Positions 1-6,475 of a stretch of DNA of 22,863 bases are shown here, in pieces. Below the pieces are notes generated by a model. The model was not told the origin of the DNA. It did no database searches and was given only the letters and a program-made list of their open reading frames with translations. Made by a program: the position numbers and the translations under genes. The DNA is from JBBQER01 sp052148155 (lineage in GTDB: Bacteria; Actinomycetota; Acidimicrobiia; IMCC26256; PALSA-610), in the NCBI GenBank assembly GCA_052148155.1, contig JBKQIY010000098.1, forward strand, positions 1-22,863. The letters are read 5' to 3'. How positions within the stretch are numbered: the stretch's first letter is position 1; every line of letters starts with the position of its first letter.

Positions 1-158
1 CTTCGAACACGATGACCCGATGCCGGACGGTCAAGGCATAATGGGGCATCCACCCGTCGCTGTGCTGTGAACGGCCGCTTTGATCCCGCGGCTTCCAACG
101 CGGCGACGAGCGTGTCGGCCTCGAACCTCGTCGGCACGGAGGTCAGCTCGACGATCCG
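1..158 (-). pseudogene. DUF2007-like small protein, frameshifted and cut by left edge
   Basis: Reading leftward on the minus strand, three short stretches in three different frames join into one plausible small protein: VELTSVPTRFEADTLVAALEAAG, then IKAAVHSTATGG, then MPHYALTVRHRVIVFE, which runs off position 1. The pattern (ELT.VP..FEA..L...L..AGI ... HRV.VFE) resembles the DUF2007 'putative signal-transducing protein' family as I remember it. Each junction is explained by one missing base, near 84-88 (expected Ala-Ala-Gly-Ile) and near 49-52 (expected Gly-Gly-Met-Pro). I see no ATG, GTG or TTG start in the frame of the first part, so the N-terminus is also uncertain. Either it is a decayed gene or the sequence carries indel errors here. 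Confidence 0.42.
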
Positions 159-250
159 CTCGCGATGCTCGCGCTCGTCGCCGTCCGGGTGATGACGGAA
201 ACGGCACGCCGGGACGCAACCGGCGTCACCTGGTCGCTCACCAGGCCTGT

Positions 251-279
251 TTGCTCGAAACTGAAACGTGTTCTACTTT
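251..279 (+). promoter_or_regulatory. Probable sigma-70-type promoter of the FadD19-like gene
   Basis: TTGCTC at 251-256 and TACTTT at 274-279 are separated by 17 bp and fit -35 and -10 elements. The ATG at 287 begins 7 bp after the -10 box, so the transcript would start at or next to the start codon. There is no Shine-Dalgarno sequence just before the ATG, which fits leaderless translation, common in Actinomycetota. The promoter is predicted from sequence only. Confidence 0.5.
262..275 (+). promoter_or_regulatory. KstR-type operator, TNNAACNNGTTNNA palindrome
   Basis: TGAAACGTGTTCTA matches every fixed position of the palindrome TnnAACnnGTTnnA, the published binding motif of KstR, the TetR-family repressor of cholesterol catabolism in mycobacteria. 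It overlaps the proposed -10 box and lies 11 bp before the start codon of a FadD19 homologue, a gene type that is in the KstR regulon in mycobacteria. A bound repressor would block RNA polymerase. The kstR gene itself is not in the window. Confidence 0.6.
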
Positions 280-286
280 CCAGAGC

Positions 287-1930
287 ATGAGCGTGACGCG
301 GCATTACAACTTCGCTGACCTCTTCGAGCTGGCGGCGGACAAGGTCCCCGACCGCGTCGCGATCATCGACAAGCGGCGCCAGATCACCTACCTCGAGCTC
401 GACGAGCGTTCGACCCGATTCGCGCACGCCCTCCAGGCCGTCGGCGTGCAGCCCGGCGACCATGTCGGAATTCTCGCGACCAACTGCATCGAGTGGATCG
501 AAGCGATGTACGCGACCTACAAGATCCGCGCCCGCGTCGTCAACGTGAACTTCCGGTACGTCGAAGAGGAGATGCGTTACCTCTTCGACAATTCCGACCT
601 GGTCGCGCTCGTCTATCAGCGCGAATACGGGCCGATCGTCGCGGCAGCGCGAGACGCCCAGCCCAAGCTTCAACATTTTTTCCGCATCGAGTGGGACGGC
701 TCCGACGCCGACGACTCGAAGCTCGATCCCGTCGAGTTCGAAGCCGCGATCTCGTCGGGATCTGCCGATCGCGACTTCGGGGAACGCTCCGACGACGACG
801 TCTACCTGCTCTACACCGGCGGCACCACCGGCATGCCCAAAGGTGTGATGTGGCGCCAGGAAGACGTCTATTTCGCGCTCGGAGGCGGTATCGACGCGCT
901 GACCAATGAGCGGGTCACTTCCCCGCTTACCGCGAGCGACAAGATCGACACCTCGGCCCCCGCCGGTGGGATCAGCTTGCCGATCCCGCCGCTGATGCAC
1001 GGCGCCGGTCAGTTCTCGATCTTCCGCGTCACCTGCGAGGGCAACACCGCGGTGATCGTCGACAAGTTCGACGCCGAAGACGTGTGGCGGCTCGTGGAGA
1101 AACACAAGGTGAATGTCATCGGTGTCACCGGCGACGCGATGGCGCGCCCCCTCGCCGACGCGCTGGAACAGATCGGCGACAACGTCGACATCTCCTCGCT
1201 CGTGTCGTTCGGAAGCACCGCCGCGATCTTCTCGCAGACAGTGAAGGAGCAGCTCACACGGCTGCTGCCCGACGGACTTGTGATGACCGACGCGATCGGC
1301 TCGACCGAGTCCGGAATGAACGGCATCCGGTTCGTGCAAAAGGGTGATGCGCCCAAAGAAGGCATCACGACGGTGCTGGCGTCGGCCGACACGGTGGTGC
1401 TCGACGACGATCTGAACCCGCTCGAGCCCGGCACCGGCATCGTCGGCCGGCTCGCTCGCGGCGGCAACATCCCGCTCGGGTACTACAACGATCCGGAAAA
1501 GACCGCCGCCACGTTCGTGACCGACTCGCAGGGTCGGCGTTGGTCGATCCCCGGTGACTACGCGCTGCTCGAAGCCGACGGCCGCATCACGCTGCTCGGA
1601 CGCGGCTCGGTGTCGATCAACTCCGGCGGAGAGAAGATCTACCCCGAAGAGGTCGAGGGCGCGTTGAAGTCGCACCCCGATGTGTTCGACGTGCTCGTCG
1701 TCGGCGTACCCGATCAGCGATGGGGCGAGCGGGTCGCCGCGCTCCTACAACCACGTGCCGGTAAGGTCCCCACACTCGAGGACCTCCAGGCCCATTGCCG
1801 CGGCCGCATCGCGGGATACAAGGTGCCGCGCGAGTTGCTCCTCGTCGCCGAAGTTCCGCGCTTGCCGAACGGCAAACCCGATTACCGGCGGGCCAAGGAC
1901 CAGGCGCGCTCGCTGGCCGCCACCGACTGA
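287..1930 (+). CDS. fadD19: FadD19-like acyl-CoA synthetase (steroid side-chain type)
   Basis: This 547-residue enzyme of the ANL superfamily should activate a carboxylic acid to its CoA thioester through an acyl-adenylate. The ATP-binding loop YTGGTTGMPKGVMW lies at about residues 176-189. The A8 hinge region GRGSVSINSGGEKIYPEEVE starts near residue 438, and the probable catalytic lysine is K530 in NGKPDY. The sequence follows FadD19 of mycobacteria as I remember it (for example VNVNFRYVE, YLFDNSD, RDFGERS, TGDAMARPLVDAL-like), an enzyme that activates C24-branched steroid side-chain acids such as 3-oxocholest-4-en-26-oate. The open frame extends back to 80, but the extension is arginine-rich and unlike the family; ATG 287 directly follows a promoter and a KstR-like site. 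The family is secure and the substrate is inferred. Confidence 0.88.
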   Translation: MSVTRHYNFADLFELAADKVPDRVAIIDKRRQITYLELDERSTRFAHALQAVGVQPGDHVGILATNCIEWIEAMYATYKIRARVVNVNFRYVEEEMRYLFDNSDLVALVYQREYGPIVAAARDAQPKLQHFFRIEWDGSDADDSKLDPVEFEAAISSGSADRDFGERSDDDVYLLYTGGTTGMPKGVMWRQEDVYFALGGGIDALTNERVTSPLTASDKIDTSAPAGGISLPIPPLMHGAGQFSIFRVTCEGNTAVIVDKFDAEDVWRLVEKHKVNVIGVTGDAMARPLADALEQIGDNVDISSLVSFGSTAAIFSQTVKEQLTRLLPDGLVMTDAIGSTESGMNGIRFVQKGDAPKEGITTVLASADTVVLDDDLNPLEPGTGIVGRLARGGNIPLGYYNDPEKTAATFVTDSQGRRWSIPGDYALLEADGRITLLGRGSVSINSGGEKIYPEEVEGALKSHPDVFDVLVVGVPDQRWGERVAALLQPRAGKVPTLEDLQAHCRGRIAGYKVPRELLLVAEVPRLPNGKPDYRRAKDQARSLAATD

Positions 1931-1958
1931 ACAGTCCGGGAAATTTCGAGCTACGCCC

Positions 1959-1973
1959 CCCGCTGGCAGCGGG
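1959..1973 (+). terminator. Short GC hairpin after the acyl-CoA synthetase gene, weak terminator candidate
   Basis: CCCGC-TGGCA-GCGGG forms a 5-bp stem with a 5-nt loop, 29 bp after the stop codon. There is no T-run behind it, so it could only be a GC-rich, U-less terminator or a 3' end stabiliser. Confidence 0.2.
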
Positions 1974-2045
1974 TCGACGACGACGCGCCCCGTCTCGGGT
2001 CTGGTGGTTGCGTAGCCTTGCCGACGGGTGGGGACGAGTTGTAGC

Positions 2046-2065
2046 CGCGATCGTGGTCGATCGCG
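2046..2065 (+). repeat. Perfect 8-bp inverted repeat upstream of the secreted hydrolase gene
   Basis: CGCGATCG-TGGT-CGATCGCG is a perfect 8-bp stem with a 4-nt loop, about 85 bp before the start codon at 2150. It could be an operator or an RNA hairpin in the 5' leader. It does not match a riboswitch I know. Confidence 0.4.
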
Positions 2066-2088
2066 CCGCGAGCGTCGGGCCAGTAGCT

Positions 2089-2106
2089 GAGGTTGATACC
2101 TCAACC
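2089..2106 (+). repeat. Overlapping alternative hairpins in the hydrolase leader
   Basis: GGTTGA-TACC-TCAACC (2091-2106) forms a 6-bp stem with a tetraloop. The same bases can instead pair as GAGGT-TGAT-ACCTC (2089-2102). The two pairings exclude each other, which could be a small switch or just a dyad operator 43 bp before the ATG. Confidence 0.35.
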
Positions 2107-2149
2107 GATCGATTCCCAACCGATGCTTGCCAAGAGACGGTGACCTGCC

Positions 2150-3652
2150 ATGACCCATCAGATACTCCGTCGTTCGTTGATTGTCCCATTCGCGATCGTC
2201 GCGTTGGCCTTGACGTCGCTGATGGTGGCGGTGACTTCGACGGCGGTCGCGCCGGCCGCGGCGAGTGCGGCGACCGTGACGACGCACACGCCCGTGATGG
2301 GTCCGAACCTGCTCACCGCCACGCAACTCGCGCGCTGGTTCAACTCGCAGACCGGCGGTACGCCGCCCAACGTCCCGTCGTTGCAAGACAACGTCACGCT
2401 GCTCGCGCAGATTTTCATCAACGAGGGTCGGATCGAAGGAGTGCGGGGCGACATCGCGTTTGTGCAGTCGATCCTGGAGACAGGATGGTTCAGCTTCACG
2501 AATTCTCAGATACCGCCCGACGCTAACAACTTCGCTGGGATCAACGCCTTCGACGGTCGCCCCGGCCTCGCCAACTGCAAGCACGGCGACTCCGCGCCGA
2601 GTCGCTGTTTCGCGTCCGCGGAGATCGGTGTGCTCACGCAGATCGAGCTCTTGCGGAGCTACGCCGACGCCACGACCAAGAACGTCCCCAATCAGTTGAT
2701 TTCGGCGCCGGCAGATCGCGTCGGTGACGCGCCGATCTGGGAGTACTTCGGCGGCACGAACTGTCCGTGTGGCAAGCTCATCTGGGCGAGCGGGACGAAC
2801 TACGGGATCGACGTCCTGAAGCTGTATTCGGAAGCGCTGGTCTTCAATGGCGTCAATGCTGCGTGCGTGCCGTACGCGCCCGGCAACAACGCGCAGAATT
2901 CCGGCGCGGGGTACTGGATGGCAACGAACGATTCACACGTGTACTCGTTCGGGACCGCCCACTACTACGGCGATACCTCGTCGTATCAACTCAACCGGCC
3001 CCTCATCGGCGGCGCATCGGTCTCGGACGGCAGCGGATATTGGCTCCTCGGTCGCGATGGCGGAGTGTTCTCCTTCGGTCATGCCAAGTTCTACGGCTCG
3101 ACCGGCGGAATGCATTTGAACCAGCCGATCAACGGCATGGCCCGCACGACCGACGACCACGGCTACTGGCTCGTCGCATACGACGGCGGGATTTTCACCT
3201 TCGGCGACGCGAAGTTCCACGGCTCGACCGGAAGCATGCACCTCAACCAGCCGGTGCTGGGCATGGAGCGGACCCAGTCGGGGAAGGGCTACTGGTTGTT
3301 CGCCCGCGACGGCGGGATCTTCACCTTCGGCGACGCGAAATTCTACGGCTCAACCGGCAACCTGGCCCTCTCGGCTCCGGTCGTGTCGATGCAACGCACG
3401 CCGGACGGACGTGGCTATTGGCTGTTGGCCCAGAACGGTCAGGTCTTCGCGTTCGGCGACGCACACAACTTCGGGGACATCAGCGGCTGCTCGAACTACG
3501 GCGGCGCGAACCGGCTGCTCGCCTCGCCCCGCGGCAACGGCTACTGGATCGCGACGGCCGACGGGAGCGTGATCGCGTTCGGTGACGCCCGCCGACTCGG
3601 CTTCCCCGTCGAGATCGCAGGTCAACCAGTCGCATTGATGCTCGCGAGGTAG
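2150..3652 (+). CDS. Secreted glucosaminidase-like cell-wall hydrolase with six 42-residue repeats
   Basis: This 500-residue protein starts with a Sec signal peptide: basic HQILRR, a hydrophobic stretch at about 11-40, and a likely AxA cleavage near 38-42. A glucosaminidase domain (GH73/PF01832-like) spans about 55-235. It shows VQSILETGW, with E110 the probable catalytic glutamate, and NNFAGI at 127-132. The C-terminal half consists of repeats opening with Gly-Tyr-Trp at residues 254, 296, 338, 380, 422 and 464, each exactly 42 residues apart, with the core D-G-G-I-F-T-F-G-D-A-K-F-Y-G-S-T-G. Such repeats are common in secreted Acidimicrobiia proteins as I recall. The likely role is cleavage of peptidoglycan glycan strands, with the repeats as a propeller-like binding or spacer domain (inferred). 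The SD is weak (AGAGACGG) before ATG 2150. Confidence 0.8.
   Translation: MTHQILRRSLIVPFAIVALALTSLMVAVTSTAVAPAAASAATVTTHTPVMGPNLLTATQLARWFNSQTGGTPPNVPSLQDNVTLLAQIFINEGRIEGVRGDIAFVQSILETGWFSFTNSQIPPDANNFAGINAFDGRPGLANCKHGDSAPSRCFASAEIGVLTQIELLRSYADATTKNVPNQLISAPADRVGDAPIWEYFGGTNCPCGKLIWASGTNYGIDVLKLYSEALVFNGVNAACVPYAPGNNAQNSGAGYWMATNDSHVYSFGTAHYYGDTSSYQLNRPLIGGASVSDGSGYWLLGRDGGVFSFGHAKFYGSTGGMHLNQPINGMARTTDDHGYWLVAYDGGIFTFGDAKFHGSTGSMHLNQPVLGMERTQSGKGYWLFARDGGIFTFGDAKFYGSTGNLALSAPVVSMQRTPDGRGYWLLAQNGQVFAFGDAHNFGDISGCSNYGGANRLLASPRGNGYWIATADGSVIAFGDARRLGFPVEIAGQPVALMLAR
2909..3652 (+). repeat. Six tandem 126-bp coding repeats
   Basis: These encode the 42-residue units described for the hydrolase, with no insertion or deletion between the six GYW anchors; the last unit is 37 residues long. 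At DNA level the units at about 3172-3297 and 3298-3423 share long near-identical stretches around TTCACCTTCGGCGACGCGAA, pointing to recent internal duplication. They are part of one open frame. Confidence 0.85.
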
Positions 3653-3699
3653 GGCACGGCCGGCCTCCGGGCCCGATTCTGAGAAATTCTTTTCGAATT

Positions 3700-4296
3700 G
3701 TGAACCGACAGAGGGTCGCGAGCGTCAGAAGCGTTGTGAACGGCGAGCAAGAACTGCTCGAAGATTGGGTCGGCGCCCGCTACCCACGTGCCTATCGCAC
3801 CGCGGTCATGATCTGTGGCAATCCGGCAGATGCCGAAGAAGCTGTCCAGGACGCGTTCCTGCGTGCTTGGCGGTTCCGCGACGCGTTGTCGACCGACGGA
3901 CGTCGGGACGCGTGGCTCTATCGCGTCCTGGTGAACGCCTGCTATTCGAAGTTACGCAAGGAGGTGCCGAGGCGCGAGCGAGAGCGGGAGACCCTCGATC
4001 TCGGCGGCGGACCGTCCGCGACGACGGAATCGCCGGAAGGCGGCGCTGAGCGGTCGTTGCTCGCCGAGGCGTTGATCTCGACGCTCGATGATCTGCCCGA
4101 AACGTTGAGCGTCGTCGTGATCCTGCGCTGCCTGTCCGACCTTTCCGAGCGTGAGATCGCGATCGTCATCCGACGCAGACCGGGGACCGTCAAGTCGCGA
4201 CTTCACGAAGCGCGCCGCCGGCTGGCGGCCGATCCACGGCTTGCGGCCTTCGCTCCCGATACCTCCAACGCGGCCGACGCCAAGGTGACGCGATGA
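3700..4296 (+). CDS. ECF-type RNA polymerase sigma factor
   Basis: This 198-residue protein has the two conserved sigma-70 regions of an extracytoplasmic-function sigma factor. Region 2 lies at about 25-95, with ADAEEAVQDAFLRAWRF and DAWLYRVLVNACYSKLRK. Region 4 is at about 120-175, with LDDLPETLSVVVILR, LSEREIAIVIRRRPGTVKSRLHEARRRL as the DNA-binding helix-turn-helix. It redirects RNA polymerase to a small regulon, normally in response to a signal at the membrane. The stop overlaps the next start as ATGA, which suggests translational coupling to the membrane protein gene, its probable partner. The start is uncertain: GTG 3700 gives the longest form and GTG 3736 (MNGEQELLEDW) is also plausible. 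Neither has a good SD. An AT-rich inverted repeat (AATTC-ttttc-GAATT, 3685-3699) abuts GTG 3700. Confidence 0.85.
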   Translation: MNRQRVASVRSVVNGEQELLEDWVGARYPRAYRTAVMICGNPADAEEAVQDAFLRAWRFRDALSTDGRRDAWLYRVLVNACYSKLRKEVPRRERERETLDLGGGPSATTESPEGGAERSLLAEALISTLDDLPETLSVVVILRCLSDLSEREIAIVIRRRPGTVKSRLHEARRRLAADPRLAAFAPDTSNAADAKVTR

Positions 4297-5484
4297 TCGA
4301 CGAACTCGTCCTCGAACAACTTCTCGCAGAGATCGCCGAAGAGATCGCGGTGGCCGCCGACGGTGCCCAACGAGTTGCGCACGAACTTGCCGCGTCGGGA
4401 AGTCCGGCCCGAGGTGCGACACCGCGGTTCACGCATCTGGCCATGGCCGCCGCCGCGGTCGTCGTGATCGTCGGGGCCGGCGCGTTGATCCACAGCGCAA
4501 CCGAGAGCTCAACCAAGGCGAACTCGGAGCGCCACAACGGCAACGGCCGCGACGCCGACATTTGGCCAAGTGGCACACAGCGCAAAGAGCAATCCGGGTG
4601 TCGCGGGCCCAGCGCATGGACTGGTAGGAAACGACGGCCCGCAAGGCCCAGTCGGCGGAGGTGACGAAAAACACCAGCCACCTAGGGCTGATCGGAGCCC
4701 ACGGCCCGAGCGGCGCGCAGGGCGTCACCGGCCCGGTCGGCAGCCCACCGGTCGGTCCGGCGACCTCGACGGCGACGTCGGGCCCGATTGACGGGGCCAT
4801 GATCGTGACGACGGGAAGCCTCAACTTGCAAATTCCCAAGGGTGCGCTGACTTCGGCAGTGCTTGCCGTGACGAACATCGCCAACGGGGTCGACGGCTAT
4901 GTGTTCAAAAGTCAGACCAGTTTCAGCAGCTCGTACGCCAGCGCGGCGATCACGATTCGGGGGCCCGTCGATTCGTTCGAAACGGCGATCAAACAGCTTG
5001 AGACGTCGCCAGGAGTGAAGGTGCTCGACGACAGCGAGAGCGGCGTCGACGTCACCGCTCAGTACGTCAACCTGCAGGCCGAACTCACAGCCGACACCGG
5101 CGAGCGGGACTCCCTGCTGACCGTGCTCGCCGACGCCAACACCATCGGTGACATCCTGCGGTGCACGACCGCATCACCGCCGTGCAGGTCGACATGGACG
5201 AGATCCAAGGTCAGCTCAATGTGCTGAGGGACCAGTCGACATACTCGTCGATCGCAGTCCTGTTAAGTGTGCCCCCCACCGCCACCCAAGCCCGCGGTCG
5301 TGCACCAGGTAAGCCCGCCCACCGGGTTGGAGAAGTCGTGGACCGACGCTCGACAAGGTTTGCCCCTTCGGTCGAGTGGTTCATCGCCCGCTCGGGTGGC
5401 GCGCTCATCATCTTCCTCGTGGCGCTGATCCTGCTCTTCGCGGTCCGTTACCTCTACCCGGTCATGCGTCGAGCGCTGCTGTAG
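4293..5484 (+). pseudogene. DUF4349 membrane protein, probable anti-sigma partner, disrupted by about five frameshifts
   Basis: The pieces join into one DUF4349-type protein. Frame 1 of the reading gives a cytosolic acidic helix (MIDELVLEQLLAEIAEEIA) and a membrane segment (MAAAAVVVIVGAGALI). A Gly/Pro/Thr-rich linker follows in the next frame. The DUF4349 core comes after 4661: TGSLNLQIPKG, GYVFKSQTS, AAITIRGPVDSFETAIKQL, VDVTAQYVNLQAEL. It continues after 5160 as HDRITAVQVDMDEIQGQLNVL, and ends in a C-terminal membrane helix (SGGALIIFLVALILLFAVRYLYPV). Likely shifts are near 4500-4530, at the A5 run near 4666-4670, near 5158-5161 (one G missing; CGGGTG expected for Arg-Val), at the C6 run 5272-5277, and near 5362-5366 (one base missing). 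No stop codon interrupts the joined frames. It starts inside the sigma gene's stop, so I infer a membrane regulator of that sigma factor. Several shifts sit in or beside homopolymers, so sequence error is as likely as true decay. Confidence 0.7.
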
Positions 5485-5654
5485 CCCGCCTCCTCATGAC
5501 GCCGGCTGCCCGGCGAGGGCACGGGAACGTCGAGCGCGTCCCTGTCACCTGACCCGGAGCGACACGCAGACGTAGATGCTGGCGCCGGCCCGAAGATCGA
5601 CGGGTCGGTGAGCCCCGCGGCGAAGAACCTCGAGCGATAACCTTCCGTTTTTGC

Positions 5655-5770
5655 ACCCACGGGGAGCTCGGGCGAGCCGGGCTGAGAGGGTGGCCACGCA
5701 GCCGGCGAGCACGTCGGGGCCCGCCACCGACCCCTCGAACCTGCTCCGGATAATGCCGGCGGAGGGAGGG
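5655..5770 (+). promoter_or_regulatory. TPP (thiamine pyrophosphate) riboswitch aptamer, THI element
   Basis: The hallmarks are in order: CGGGGAGC (5660-5667), CTGAGAGGGTG (5682-5692), ACCTGCTCCGGATAATGCCGG (split at 5740-5750 and 5751-5760) and CGGAGGGA (5760-5767). Visible pairings are CTCGG with CCGGG near 5667-5682, GGTGGC 5689-5694 with GCCACC 5723-5728, and CCGG 5746-5749 with CCGG 5756-5759. A short closing stem pairs CCC (5656-5658) with GGG (5768-5770). The ribosome binding site GGAGG (5761-5765) lies inside the aptamer's conserved 3' part, 8 nt before ATG 5774. TPP binding should therefore hide it directly and repress translation of the thiamine genes. Confidence 0.93.
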
Positions 5771-5773
5771 ACC

Positions 5774-6475
5774 ATGAACGGCACTGCGTCCGTTGCCGTG
5801 GCGATCGTGTTCGCAGGCAGCCAAACCGTCGCGCCGACCTTGGCCGACCGGCTCCCCGGTGACGCCGACGTGATCGCGGCCGACTCGGGGCTGACCGTCG
5901 CGAACGCGCTCGGCTTACACGTCGACCATCTCGTCGGCGATCTCGACTCGGCCGAATCGGGTGCCGTCGACGCGGCCGTCGCGTCCGGCACCACCGTCGA
6001 CCGGCATCCAGCCGACAAAGACGCCACCGATCTCGAACTCGCGTTCGACGCGGCGGTGACGCGCGGCGCACGACGTGTGGTGTTGGTCGACGGGGGAGGA
6101 GATCGGCTCGATCACCTGCTTGGCAACCTGCTGTTGCTCGCGTCGCCGGCGTACGCGAGCTCGGAGATGGAGGCCTACTGCGGAACCGCGCGCATCTCGG
6201 TCGCGCGCGGCGGACACCCGCCGCGCGTCATCGAAGGATCGCCGGACAGCTTCGTGACGCTGCTCCCCGTCGGCGGTCCGGCACGCGGGATCGTCACCGA
6301 GGGCCTTCGCTATCCGCTGCACGACGAGGATCTCGCGCCGGGAACAACCCGCGGCGTCAGCAACGAACTCGTCGCCACCTCGGCTTCCGTGCAACTCGCT
6401 TCGGGCACGTTGCTTGTGGTGCAGCCGTTTGCCGGCGCGGAAGGCGTCGGCAAACACAGAGAGGGTGTGCGATGA
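5774..6475 (+). CDS. thiN: Thiamine pyrophosphokinase
   Basis: This 233-residue cytosolic enzyme converts thiamine plus ATP to thiamine pyrophosphate and AMP. Typical motifs are IAADSGL (about 34-40), HLVGDLDSAE (52-61), DKDATDLELAFD (81-92) and VDGGGDRLDHLLGNL (105-119). These form the ATP/Mg-binding and thiamine-binding parts of the family. The frame stays open back to 5651, but that part is the riboswitch; ATG 5774 sits 8 nt after GGAGG. It is first in the operon and so directly under the riboswitch. The stop overlaps the next start (ATGA). The length is usual for bacterial thiamine pyrophosphokinases. The enzyme family is clear. Confidence 0.9.
   Translation: MNGTASVAVAIVFAGSQTVAPTLADRLPGDADVIAADSGLTVANALGLHVDHLVGDLDSAESGAVDAAVASGTTVDRHPADKDATDLELAFDAAVTRGARRVVLVDGGGDRLDHLLGNLLLLASPAYASSEMEAYCGTARISVARGGHPPRVIEGSPDSFVTLLPVGGPARGIVTEGLRYPLHDEDLAPGTTRGVSNELVATSASVQLASGTLLVVQPFAGAEGVGKHREGVR

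Noticed and set aside
143..1675. 510-residue open frame antisense to the acyl-CoA synthetase gene
   Set aside because: It mirrors codon bias of the GC-rich sense gene, has arginine/valine/histidine-rich low-sense composition and no recognisable motif; the sense gene is a clear family member.
2909..3652. 126-bp periodic repeat as a possible CRISPR or mobile array
   Set aside because: The repeats are coding, in frame, diverged at silent sites and lack spacers; they are protein domain repeats.
5158..5161. Programmed ribosomal frameshift in the DUF4349 gene
   Set aside because: There is no slippery heptamer with a following structure, and five shifts in one gene are far more than any programmed case.
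4661..5227. Separate small secreted or collagen-like protein starting at GTG 4661 (GPSGAQGVTGPVG)
   Set aside because: The Gly-Pro stretch is a linker, and the following sequence is the DUF4349 core that continues in other frames on both sides; it is one broken gene.
5485..5654. Promoter or small gene before the riboswitch
   Set aside because: TAACCT at 5638-5643 could be a -10 box but has no matching -35, and no open frame with a start and family motif is visible; nothing firm can be reported.
5651..5773. Upstream extension of thiN giving a 274-residue protein
   Set aside because: The added 41 codons are the TPP riboswitch; the real ATG at 5774 has an SD 8 nt upstream.
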